Origin: Devosia sp. RR2S18
GTDB lineage: Bacteria; Pseudomonadota; Alphaproteobacteria; Rhizobiales; Devosiaceae
Length of the DNA stretch: 64,000 nt
Reading direction: 5' to 3'
Assembly (NCBI RefSeq): GCF_030177755.1
Contig: NZ_CP126539.1
Coordinates: forward strand, 2,938,001 to 3,002,000
The notes beneath the pieces were generated by a model. The model did not search any database, had not been told where the DNA came from, and saw only the letters and a list, made by a program, of their open reading frames with translations. Shown in pieces: positions 25,173 through 32,845 of this stretch. How positions within the stretch are numbered: the first letter of the stretch is position 1; each line of letters opens with the position of its first letter. The translations under genes and the position numbers were made by a program.

Positions 25173-25489
25173 CAGGCAGCAACCTCATCGCTGGGCTGCG
25201 CTGCCGGGCCGGTCCAAAGGTCGGTGAGAATGTCCAGCGCGAGCAAGTGAAGCTCACCAAGCGGGTGCGCTTTCACGTATGCCTGCACTAGGGCCTGAGC
25301 CTCTTCCGGATGAGTGCCACCGCCGATGAGGCCAAGCCGGACGGTGTTGACGATCTCGCCAAAGCCCATGCGGCGGGTGTTCTCGATAATGGCACCGATG
25401 CCCTTGCCGGTGAGGCGTTCAAGTTCTGGAATCAGGTGCGGCGTGAGCGAGAAGTCCCGCTCACGGTCGCCAAAGAATGCTTTATGCAT
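25172..25489 (-). CDS. GTA-family short tail chaperone (Phage_TAC-like)
   Basis: A 105-residue protein: DFSLTPHLIPELERLTGKGIGAI, then EIVNTVRLGLIGGGTHPEEAQALVQAYV. This is the helical pattern of the small gene-transfer-agent-family proteins (formerly DUF3356). It lies between portal and capsid, an unusual place for a tail chaperone. It overlaps both neighbours by one base (TGATG at each end). Confidence 0.75.
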   Translation of the reverse strand: MHKAFFGDRERDFSLTPHLIPELERLTGKGIGAIIENTRRMGFGEIVNTVRLGLIGGGTHPEEAQALVQAYVKAHPLGELHLLALDILTDLWTGPAAQPSDEVAA

Positions 25490-26754
25490 CAGGCGGCGTC
25501 TTTCTCGGTCTCAGGTGGATTGTCGTTGTTCGCCTGCGCCGGTGCAGCGCTGGTCGTGTAAGGGTTTTGCAGCACGTCACCGCCGGGCAGCGGCGGCAAG
25601 TTCCGAGCCGCTCGCACTTCATTGGCGGTCATCACGCCCATGCTGCGGTATTGTGCAAACGAGCGCGCCTGAGCCTCATGGCTCACGGTGAGCAAGTCAT
25701 CAGTTACGAATTCAAAGAAGCGCTTGGTGCGCTCTTCTGAGGTCAGCAGCACGCGGGCATAAGCCCATTCCCAAGCCTCCAGCCAAGGGCGGAGCGTGTA
25801 GGTAAGAAACTGGTGCCCCATCTCTTCGGTGTTTGACCAAGTGCCGCGCGTGAGATCGAAAAGCATGGTCGGTGGCACGCGGAAGGCGCGGGCAATCTCT
25901 TCGGTCTGAAACCGGCGCATCTGCTCAAATTGAGCGTCAGTGCTGGAAAGGCCAGTCTGCTGATAGGTGGTGCCTTCCGGCAGAATGGCGGGCTTGCCGC
26001 TGTTGCTCGGATTGCCGAAGGTGGCATTCCACATATCCGCAATGTTCTTGAGCGCTGCCGGGCTCTTGGCGTCAGTGCTCAAGATGCCGGACGGTCGTGC
26101 GCCATTGCTGAAGAGCTTGGCTGCATGGCGCTCTAGATCGATGGCAAGAGCAATGGCGTTGCGGGCCCGGTGAATAGGTGCGGAGCCGCCGAAGGCCTGA
26201 ACATGAAGCACGTCCCGATAGTCATACCGGACCGCTTTGCGGGCGTTGCCGTGCCGGACCAGGTAGAACGGCTCGGCAGTTGCGGCATCGGTCTTCACCT
26301 CGACGCTGCCGGGCTCCAGACGAATAAACTCTACAACGCGACCATCAACACGGTTCGCCAGGGCAAAACCGCCTTGATCGTGCAAGAGCGCATCTTGGGT
26401 GAGCTGAGTGCGCAGCTCGGCAGCGCTAGTCCAATCGTTGGCCTCATCGTGCGCAAGGCGAAAGGCAGGGTGAGCCGGGTCGGCTTCCTTGCCCTTGGCA
26501 TTACGCACGAAGAGTTTGGCCGGGAGGGTGCCAACCGCTTCAGCGATCAGCTCCACTGCCGAAGAGACAGCAGGCACCTGCATTGCCGTTGCTGGCGTGA
26601 CAGAGATGTTGGAGTGCGTTGGCGCGGCACCAAACAGGCAAGCAGCAAGCGGATCGGTGAGCGTTACCGGCTCAGAAGTGGCTTCTTCAGCCTTTGTTTC
26701 GGTGCGCTCAAAGAGGGCGCGGAAAGCATCGAAGAGGGACAAGGGATCGCTCAA
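25489..26754 (-). CDS. HK97-family phage portal protein
   Basis: A 421-residue portal: VPAVSSAVELIAEAVGTLP near the start, YDYRDVLHVQAFGG, ARNAIALAIDLERHAAKLFSNGARPSGIL, then FQTEEIARAFRVPPTML and a C-terminal crown region with RSMGVMTANEVRAARNLPPLPGG. It forms the dodecameric DNA gate. The start appears to be TTG inside a perfect palindrome, without a clear ribosome-binding site. It is the first gene of the structural operon. Confidence 0.92.
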   Translation of the reverse strand: MSDPLSLFDAFRALFERTETKAEEATSEPVTLTDPLAACLFGAAPTHSNISVTPATAMQVPAVSSAVELIAEAVGTLPAKLFVRNAKGKEADPAHPAFRLAHDEANDWTSAAELRTQLTQDALLHDQGGFALANRVDGRVVEFIRLEPGSVEVKTDAATAEPFYLVRHGNARKAVRYDYRDVLHVQAFGGSAPIHRARNAIALAIDLERHAAKLFSNGARPSGILSTDAKSPAALKNIADMWNATFGNPSNSGKPAILPEGTTYQQTGLSSTDAQFEQMRRFQTEEIARAFRVPPTMLFDLTRGTWSNTEEMGHQFLTYTLRPWLEAWEWAYARVLLTSEERTKRFFEFVTDDLLTVSHEAQARSFAQYRSMGVMTANEVRAARNLPPLPGGDVLQNPYTTSAAPAQANNDNPPETEKDAA

Positions 26755-26800
26755 GTTGTTTACTTGAGGAATATTGTCTCACAAACGTCATAAAAAGCAA
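26750..26800 (-). promoter_or_regulatory. promoter and palindromic operator of the structural operon
   Basis: Minus strand: TTGCTT (26800-26795), 17-bp spacer, ACAATA (26777-26772). The perfect palindrome CTCAAGT-N5-ACTTGAG (26750-26768) covers the expected transcription start and the portal TTG start codon. A bound dimer would block both transcription and access to the start. Confidence 0.5.
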
Positions 26801-26811
26801 AGAAGAAAGGA

Positions 26812-27591
26812 CTATATTCCTTCTTCCGAGCTTTGTGGCTCAACCAAACTGAGGAGCTTCTGACAGGCCACCCGCCCTTCGCGAACCCCCATTTGCCTCA
26901 CTTCAGCTTGCACCGGCATAGAGGCCTTCCTTGAAGCCTCGTGCAAATCCTTCAAATCTATGGAGAGCTGCTTGAGCAATTCGATCCCCCTGATCTCTAT
27001 GGCTTCATTCTCTCCAGCTAAATTCGCTGCCTTTTTAGAGCCAGCGTAAAGGAGCTCAATCCGAGCTGCCAATCGCGGGTTTGAAGAGGGAGACCAATCC
27101 TTCTCAAGAGAGATAATTACCTGCCCACCGTAAAGAACCATGAACCGGCTGCTCATCCTATCGAGAGTGCCGTTTGCTATCTCAAGCAATCTGTCGATTT
27201 GCTCATCAACGCGCCGTTCCTCATCAACCTGCCGCTGCCGCTTAAGTAACTCAGTTTGCTCTGCTATGAAGGCTACGTTCTTACGAGCTTCAGTAACCTG
27301 TTCAGTCGCGACAGCACGCGCTTCAATCAGCTCTTGCCTCTGAGCGGCCAATTCACGGCGCTGCAACAGGACCGCTGCGACCAGCCACAAAAAGGCCAGT
27401 GGGGCAAACGCGCCAGCGAAGAAGTCTCCCATCGCGTTCGGCTCAAGGCAAGTGAGGCGCTCGTGAAGCCACCAGCCTTCGCAATGTGAAGTTTGGCTCA
27501 GAAACCAGAGGCAAATAGCCGCCCAAACAACTGAGATGGCGAGTGCTATCCAGAGCTCAAGGCTTCTCTCATCTTCTTTCTTTTTAGCCAA
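26812..27591 (-). CDS. two-helix membrane protein with coiled coil (candidate exclusion/abortive-infection cargo)
   Basis: A 259-residue protein. TM1 is about residues 12-30. A short loop with CEGWWLHERLTCLEPNAMGD follows, then TM2 (about 55-76, FAGAFAPLAFLWLVAAVLLQ). Next come a long charged coiled coil (about 77-130) and a helical soluble domain. The GDFFAG...APLAFLWLV...LLQRREL pattern resembles the N-terminus of membrane proteins annotated as putative phage abortive-infection proteins (PutAbiC-like), but only in that part. The start is TTG. It overlaps the end of a 37-codon ORF. Confidence 0.6.
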   Translation of the reverse strand: MAKKKEDERSLELWIALAISVVWAAICLWFLSQTSHCEGWWLHERLTCLEPNAMGDFFAGAFAPLAFLWLVAAVLLQRRELAAQRQELIEARAVATEQVTEARKNVAFIAEQTELLKRQRQVDEERRVDEQIDRLLEIANGTLDRMSSRFMVLYGGQVIISLEKDWSPSSNPRLAARIELLYAGSKKAANLAGENEAIEIRGIELLKQLSIDLKDLHEASRKASMPVQAEVRQMGVREGRVACQKLLSLVEPQSSEEGI

Positions 27592-27697
27592 AACGAACGA
27601 TCTCCACCAGCTCAGCTCGCCGCCTTAAGGTTCCGTCCTGCTCTACATCATACCACTTGCCTGGCAACTTTAGCACAGACCACCAAACCACCCGCAT
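27584..27697 (-). CDS. small ORF coupled to the membrane protein gene (low confidence)
   Basis: A 37-codon frame beginning MRVVWWSVLKLPGKWYDVEQ. Its TAA overlaps the TTG start of the next gene (GGCTAA / TTGGCTAAA), a typical coupling arrangement. No good ribosome-binding site is seen and the peptide is not recognised, so it may be a leader peptide or chance. Confidence 0.3.
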   Translation of the reverse strand: MRVVWWSVLKLPGKWYDVEQDGTLRRRAELVEIVRFG

Positions 27698-27782
27698 GAA
27701 CTCGGCGCGCGAGACGTGGTCGGCCTAGAAGGATTGAACTCAGTCCCGCGTGATCGACTAACATCGATTGCGGTGAACGAGA

Positions 27783-28331
27783 TCACCCGATCAGTTCGAT
27801 ACCGGATTGCTGAGAGTCCATTACCGCATGATATGCTTCTCGCAACTGCGACTTTGATGCTATCTGACGTGTCTCAAAGCATTGATCCCACTCAGCGATC
27901 CACTTGAAATCAGGTGACTCCCGGCGGTTGCCGTCGCCGCCCTGAATTGCAGTCTTCAATCGGGCGTCCTCTCCTGCACCGTTGTAAGTTGAGAAGATCA
28001 TCTCCATGAAACTTTGATATTTATCGTAGAAATCTTTGGGAAGAAGATAACGATATATATGTATTTGCCGGTCAAGCGTGCGTTTTTTCGAAATTATGTC
28101 AATGGGCCTACTCTTCTTCCACTCACCGACCCACATAAAATAGCAGTAAATGTCGTTTAGAGCAGGGGATATTTGATCGTATAGCTCGATTCTCTTCTCA
28201 ATTAATTTCCGGCTTCGCCACTGCTTCTGTTCCAGGTCTTTTAATCTTTGATTTAGCTTTACACCGAGCACTACTACAGCAATCGGGGTGAGAGCTGAGA
28301 CGACTAGCTTCAGCACTTCCAGCCACACCAT
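27783..28331 (-). CDS. membrane-anchored protein of unknown function (right-end cargo)
   Basis: A 182-residue protein. One N-terminal membrane helix (about 4-25, VLKLVVSALTPIAVVVLGVKL) is followed by an amphipathic helix and a soluble helical domain (KLIEKRIELYDQISPALNDIYCYFMWVGEW, then IYRYLLPKDFYDKYQSFMEMIFSTYNG, abridged). ATG 28331 has GGAGGG upstream. The gene is visibly more AT-rich than its surroundings, suggesting recent acquisition. It lies just inside attR, a usual place for phage-defence or superinfection-exclusion cargo. Family not identified. Confidence 0.65.
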   Translation of the reverse strand: MVWLEVLKLVVSALTPIAVVVLGVKLNQRLKDLEQKQWRSRKLIEKRIELYDQISPALNDIYCYFMWVGEWKKSRPIDIISKKRTLDRQIHIYRYLLPKDFYDKYQSFMEMIFSTYNGAGEDARLKTAIQGGDGNRRESPDFKWIAEWDQCFETRQIASKSQLREAYHAVMDSQQSGIELIG

Positions 28332-28383
28332 CAGTCCCTCCGAATCCGTGCACTTACCTGCATCTTGCACTGTCCCACACAGG

Positions 28384-28394
28384 TGATCCACTTT
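28384..28394 (+). repeat. putative integrase arm-type site (right)
   Basis: TGATCCACTTT, identical and in the same orientation as the two copies at 10309-10332. It is followed by GG and a degenerate second copy (TCCATCTTT). It lies 71 bp inside attR. Confidence 0.55.
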
Positions 28395-28464
28395 GGTCCA
28401 TCTTTTTGGCTGATGATCTTGCTAACCTGTTGAAAACTATATACTACGTTCGATAAAGGTAGGG

Positions 28465-28481
28465 TCCAGGTTCCCCAGCCA
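28465..28481 (+). repeat. attR core (17-bp direct repeat)
   Basis: TCCAGGTTCCCCAGCCA, identical to the tRNA-Gln 3' end at 10228-10244. It marks the right junction of the element. Upstream of it no tRNA body is present, as expected for an attR. The 28482-28693 stretch beyond holds no gene I can support. Confidence 0.92.
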
Positions 28482-28693
28482 GCCTCTTTCGCGCGTTATT
28501 ATCGAGGGTTTAAAGATTAACCGGAACAGGCGATCGGAACACCCTTTCGTAACAAGCTAACTCGGCGTTGTCGTCCTGAACTGGGTGTGGCCACGCGACC
28601 ACATGAATCGCCTGATGACCCTCACGGCTATAGCCGCTCGGCGGAGCCTGGCGCTCTCTAAGTCTATCTCGGTATGGATCGCGTCGAAGATCG

Positions 28694-29623
28694 TTGCCGA
28701 TTTCGGCCCGCCCTTTGGCGCAGTCGGGGACTACTCCAACACCATCGATAGTGTGGCTGGACGCGTCGTTGCGACAGATGCGGACGGCACACGGATGGTG
28801 GCTCTCCCCATTTGCCAGCTTCGGCCGCGTGGACGGCGCCACCGCGGCGCAGGAAGCTGATGTGGGCAATGCCGGCGTCACTGGCGGCGTAGAGTTTGAC
28901 GTCACGCCCGAGTTCTCGTTGGGGCTTTTTGCCGGTGGCAGCGCTGGTTCACTACGTGCCGACGACGGCAACTCCGCCAATAGTAGCGGGATACATGGCG
29001 GCGCGGTGCTATCCTATGACAACAAGGCGGTGTTTGCCGACCTCACCATCGGCGTCAGCCGCTTCTGGGGCAACAGCAACCACGTTGCGGCGCCCGGTCT
29101 GGCTGGAACTGTGCTCGGCGCCGACGACTTCAGTGCTGGCGCTAGTTCCGTCGACATGGCGTTTTGGGGAGGGGCAGAGGTAGGATACCGCTCCAACCTG
29201 GACAAGGTCGATGTTGCTCCCTACGCCTTCGGTCGCGTGGTGAACCAGCAGCTCGGAGCCTTCGGCGAGAGCTCGACCAGCGTTTTGGCGCTGTCAGGTG
29301 ACGCGACCGGAATGACCACTGCAGAAGTAGGTGTGGGCGTTCAATGGCTCGGGTCGCCGCTGCTGGTTCAGCAGTTGACCATCACTCCCTCGCTTGACGT
29401 GGCCTACGGTCGCCGCCTGGGCGACTTCGAGCGTCCAGTAAGCCTGCTGGGCAATAGCCTGGCGTCGACAGTCCCTGTGGGCCGGGACATGCTGCACATC
29501 GATGCGGCTCTAGATGTGTCGAAACCCCAAAGTCCGTTAAGCGTTCGCCTCGGCTACTCCGGTTCGCTGAGTAGCGGCGCACATGCACACGCGGTTAAGG
29601 TGAGCCTAATCGGTTCTTTCTAG
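28694..29623 (+). pseudogene. autotransporter beta-barrel remnant lacking passenger and signal peptide
   Basis: The frame contains a C-terminal autotransporter barrel of about 270 residues. It starts near WWLSPFASFGRVDG, continues with alternating strands (GGVEFDVTPEFSLGLFAGGS, GYRSNLDKVDVAPYAFGRVV) and ends HAVKVSLIGSF with the terminal Phe required for outer-membrane insertion. No signal peptide or passenger precedes it; the ~35 residues upstream look out of frame. It therefore seems to be the 3' remnant of a larger gene. It lies just beyond attR, in what was originally the region downstream of tRNA-Gln. Confidence 0.65.
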
Positions 29624-29776
29624 CGCCGCACTTTGGCATAGGTTTCCGGGTGCAGCTCAGATCAGCACTCGGAAGCATGCCCCAGCTCTTCATTCGTTGT
29701 GGAGGAGCGTGATGGCTCGCGATCACCTGAGCACCTGCTGCTTCTCTGTCGTCACAGTCCGCCGCCCTAACAGCGC

Positions 29777-29825
29777 TTGACAGCGAAATAAAATCGGGAG
29801 CATCTTCTCTCTGGGATCGGTCCCA
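29777..29825 (+). promoter_or_regulatory. promoter and operator of the LacI-type regulator
   Basis: TTGACA (29777-29782), then an 18-bp spacer and a weak CATCTT. Near the expected start lies TGGGATCGGTCCCA (29812-29825), an imperfect palindrome very like the operator at 30927. This indicates autoregulation. Confidence 0.6.
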
Positions 29826-29854
29826 CAAGTGGCCGACGGGAGGAAGCAAACGGG

Positions 29855-30877
29855 ATGGCAACCATCACCGATGTTGCGCAGCTTGCCGGAGTTTCGCGCT
29901 CCACCGTATCGCGGGTGGTGGCGAGAAACGGTTATGTTTCGGACGCCAAACGCAAGGCGATTGAACAGGCAATCGCCGAACTGGGATACCGGCCGAATAC
30001 GCTGGCGCAAGCGCTACGCTCCAATCGCTCCAACGTTATTGGGGCGGTGGTGGTTGACATCGGAACTCCCTACTTCGCCAGCATGGTCTTCGGTGTGCAG
30101 AGGGCCATCCGCCCTGCCGGCAAATCGCTGATGGTTTCCTCCGGCTACGCCGATCAGGACCAGGAAGCCCGCGCCATTATGGAACTGGTCGATCGCTCCT
30201 GCGACGGTATCGTGCTTTACCTCGAGCGTCCCATGCGTCCTGACGTGGTGGACATCGTGCAAGCAGCTCAGATCCCCATAGTGTCGATTGGACACGATCA
30301 TTGCCCTGTCTCGCGCGGACGCGTGGTGCTCAACAATTATGAGGGCGCGCGGCAAGCGATGCGGTACTTGCTCGAACAAGGGCATCGCCAGATCGTCTAC
30401 CTTTCAGGGCAACTCACGATCGGCGACACGCTTGATCGCATGCAGGGCATAGCGGCGGCGCTTGAAGAGTTCGGCCTCGAACTTGACGATATTCACATCG
30501 TCAATGGCGCTTTCCATGAGAGTTTCGGCTATCGCGCCAGCAAAGAATTGGTGCAGCAAGGGCGCCAGTTTACCGCCATTTTCGCTGGCGATGATGACAT
30601 CGCTGCGGGCGTGTACCAGGCGCTTCGTGAACTCGGGCTGTCCATCCCCGGCGACGTTTCGGTTATGGGCTTCGATGACGCCTTCTACGCTAAGCACCTG
30701 ACACCGCCGCTGACCACCGTTCGCCAAGAAGTGGATGCGCTGGGGCAGAGCGCAGCGCAGATGTTGCTACGCCTGCTGGAGGATCCGCTCGCTGGCCCGC
30801 TGCACTCGGGCCACGAGACCAGTCTTGCTGTGCGCGCAAGCGTTGCTCAGCCCCACTCGATCGAGGAGGTCGCTTAG
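29855..30877 (+). CDS. LacI-family transcriptional regulator
   Basis: A 340-residue repressor. The N-terminal HTH and hinge read ATITDVAQLAGVSRSTVSRVV and LGYRPNTLAQALRS. The rest is a periplasmic-binding-like sugar-sensing domain (IGAVVVDIGTPYFASMV, then IFAGDDDIAAGVYQALRELGLSIPGDVSVMGFDD). It is the first gene before a complete ABC importer. Two similar palindromes, one upstream of itself and one upstream of the importer, are its likely operators. The ligand is probably a sugar or oligosaccharide taken up by that importer. Confidence 0.93.
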   Translation: MATITDVAQLAGVSRSTVSRVVARNGYVSDAKRKAIEQAIAELGYRPNTLAQALRSNRSNVIGAVVVDIGTPYFASMVFGVQRAIRPAGKSLMVSSGYADQDQEARAIMELVDRSCDGIVLYLERPMRPDVVDIVQAAQIPIVSIGHDHCPVSRGRVVLNNYEGARQAMRYLLEQGHRQIVYLSGQLTIGDTLDRMQGIAAALEEFGLELDDIHIVNGAFHESFGYRASKELVQQGRQFTAIFAGDDDIAAGVYQALRELGLSIPGDVSVMGFDDAFYAKHLTPPLTTVRQEVDALGQSAAQMLLRLLEDPLAGPLHSGHETSLAVRASVAQPHSIEEVA

Positions 30878-30926
30878 TCGCTCTACCATGCCGGTCCGTA
30901 GGAGGAAGCCGGAGTACTCTAGAATA

Positions 30927-30942
30927 TGGGATCGATCCCATT
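30927..30942 (+). promoter_or_regulatory. LacI-type operator before the ABC importer
   Basis: ATGGGATCGATCCCAT, a perfect 16-bp palindrome with the central CG typical of LacI-family sites. It begins directly after TAGAAT (30921-30926), a plausible -10 element. It lies 26 bp before the solute-binding protein ATG. Confidence 0.75.
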
Positions 30943-30968
30943 GTTTTTGTTCACGAGGAGGAGAACAC

Positions 30969-32666
30969 ATGACGGGAAACAAAATGAAGTCCATCGGGCG
31001 CATTGCCCTGATGAGTGTAGGCATCTCGGCACTGGCGTTGGGTTTGCCAGCCTTTGCACAGGACGGTGATGTGGTGCTTCGCCTGCACGTTCTAGACAGC
31101 GATGCACTGGTCGAGAACTTCAACCCCAACAATCCCACCGGACCCCAGCAGATCGTTCGTGATTTCGTTTACGAGCCGCTCTGGATCGACAATGTGTGGA
31201 ACCCCGACGAGGACTACCCGGCTCTCGCGACCTCCTATGAGATCGCTGAGGATCTGATGTCGATTACCTACAAGTTGCGCGAAGGCGTCACGTGGAGCGA
31301 CGGCGAAGAGTTCAACGCCGACGACGTGGTGTTCACCTTCGACTACGCCAAGGCCAATCAAGACTACCCGATGGGTATCGACGTCTATATGGAGGAGACC
31401 GACACCGGCAGCATCGTCAGCGTCGAGAAGGTGGATGACTACACGGTCAAGTTCAACTTGCATGAACCTGACTCGCTCGCCCGCTATGCGATTGGCGGCA
31501 TCTACCCACTGCCGGAGCACATCTGGGCCGATGTGGAGGATCCCAAGAACTTCGCCAATCCTGATCCGGTCGGCACTGGCCCCTGGACGGAACTTGCCAA
31601 TTTCTCGCGCTCCTCGGTCGATTTCTGCCGCAACGAGACTAGCCGCTATAATGAAGAAAATGCGATCGACTGCCTGCGCTTCCTGCAGCTCAACGGCAAC
31701 GAGCAGATCATCGCCTCGATGTCTGCCGGCGATGTCGATTGGCTGGGTACCGGACTGACCGATCCGGAAATTACCTTCAAGCCGCAGTCCGAATTCAACA
31801 ATTACTGGCTCCCCCCGGGTGGCGACGTGAACCTGCAGATCAACACCACCAAGCCGCCATTCAACAATCTCGAATTCCGCCAGGCCATGTCGGTTGCCAT
31901 CGACCGCGACACCATTGTGGATATCTCGACTTTCGGCCTCACCACCCACACGCGCTTTCCCGTGGGCACGGGCGAGACCTACAGCACCTGGTTCAACGAA
32001 GAAGCGCTCGAACCCTATACTTGGCTGATGCGGTACGATCCCGATCGGGCCATGGAACTGCTCGATGGCGCCGGGTTCGTCGATGCCGACGGAGACGGCT
32101 GGCGTGACAACCCCGATGGCACGCCCATCCAGTTCGACATCAACATCCCCAATGGCTGGACAGACTGGATCAACACTGGGCAGACCATCTCGGAAAACCT
32201 GCAGGACGTCGGCATCAACGCCTCCGTGCGCACCATGGACCAGGGTGCTTGGAACGATCAGGCCCGCACCGGAGACTTCGACTCCTACATCATGTGGACC
32301 AACGGCGGCCCGACCCCGTACAACACGTACAATCCGATGTTCAATCCGCGGAACATGGAAAAGGGCCGCGTCGACTACCAGGCCATGCACCAGATGCGCT
32401 TGCCCGAGGTCGAAGAAGCCCTCCAGGCCTTCCGCAGCACGGCTGACCGTGATGAACAGATGGCGCACATGAACACCATCCACACGGCAATTGCCGAAAA
32501 CCTCCCGATCATCGGGCTCTTCGCCAATCCCACCTGGTATGAATACTCGACCCGCAACTTCCAAGGGTGGGTGACCGAAGAAAACCCGTTCGTTCGTCCT
32601 ACCGTGCATGAGGGTACGCGTGAGCGGGTGATCCACGCTCTCGCTCTCAAGCCGGTCAGCCGGTAA
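30969..32666 (+). CDS. ABC transporter solute-binding protein, family 5
   Basis: A 565-residue periplasmic binding protein. The signal peptide ends LGLPAFAQDG. Family-5 (DppA/OppA-like) marks include PALATSYEIAEDLMSITYKLREGVTWSDGEEFNADDVVFTF (abridged), PVGTGPW, EFRQAMSVAIDRD and a late VEEALQAFRSTAD...TWYEYSTRNF region. ATG 30969 has GAGGAGGAG before it. The class includes oligopeptide and cellobiose/xylo-oligosaccharide binders; the LacI partner favours a carbohydrate. It is the first gene of the importer operon. Confidence 0.92.
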   Translation: MTGNKMKSIGRIALMSVGISALALGLPAFAQDGDVVLRLHVLDSDALVENFNPNNPTGPQQIVRDFVYEPLWIDNVWNPDEDYPALATSYEIAEDLMSITYKLREGVTWSDGEEFNADDVVFTFDYAKANQDYPMGIDVYMEETDTGSIVSVEKVDDYTVKFNLHEPDSLARYAIGGIYPLPEHIWADVEDPKNFANPDPVGTGPWTELANFSRSSVDFCRNETSRYNEENAIDCLRFLQLNGNEQIIASMSAGDVDWLGTGLTDPEITFKPQSEFNNYWLPPGGDVNLQINTTKPPFNNLEFRQAMSVAIDRDTIVDISTFGLTTHTRFPVGTGETYSTWFNEEALEPYTWLMRYDPDRAMELLDGAGFVDADGDGWRDNPDGTPIQFDINIPNGWTDWINTGQTISENLQDVGINASVRTMDQGAWNDQARTGDFDSYIMWTNGGPTPYNTYNPMFNPRNMEKGRVDYQAMHQMRLPEVEEALQAFRSTADRDEQMAHMNTIHTAIAENLPIIGLFANPTWYEYSTRNFQGWVTEENPFVRPTVHEGTRERVIHALALKPVSR

Positions 32667-32676
32667 CTCCCACGCG

Positions 32677-32763
32677 GACCAGCGGCTCCCAGCCGCTGGT
32701 CAAGTTCAAGGCCCTCACCCGCTGCTCTGCGGTGATCTCCCCGCACGTGAGGGGTGATTGTCT
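32677..32763 (+). terminator. hairpins after the binding-protein gene (attenuation/mRNA stabilisation)
   Basis: A perfect 11-bp stem GACCAGCGGCT / AGCCGCTGGTC with a CCC loop (32677-32701), without a T-run. It is followed by CCCTCAC (32712-32718) / GTGAGGG (32757-32763). Such structures between a binding-protein gene and its permeases usually raise the level of the first cistron. Confidence 0.55.
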
Positions 32764-32845
32764 GCCAGCCCAATAGCGACCTTCCCTCTAAGGAGAGGTC
32801 TGTCAGCCGGGCGGGTGACTGGGCTTTCCTTTCCGGAGGACCGAA

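Larger units (their letters stand above)
10228..28481. mobile_element. 18.2-kb tRNA-Gln-integrated phage-like element
   Basis: Bounded by an exact 17-bp direct repeat of the tRNA-Gln 3' end. It has a tyrosine recombinase directly after the left end, a phage head/packaging operon on the opposite strand and unknown cargo at both ends. Present: integrase, portal, protease-capsid fusion, two tail chaperones, HNH, gp6/gp10/DUF3168/adaptor connectors, both terminase subunits, tape measure. Not found: major tail tube, distal tail, fibres, lysis, replication, CI/Cro repressor, excisionase. It may be a defective prophage or a capsid-encoding satellite using helper tails. Confidence 0.93.

Noticed and set aside
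10228..28481. Gene transfer agent cluster
   Set aside because: GTA-like chaperones are present, but the integrase, exact att repeats and terminase/HNH set indicate an integrating phage or satellite.
28585..28860. Plus-strand frame overlapping the start of the autotransporter remnant
   Set aside because: No protein-like pattern; the barrel lies in another frame.
31092..32636. 514-codon minus-strand frame opposite the family-5 binding protein
   Set aside because: Antisense shadow of a certain gene with no domain of its own.
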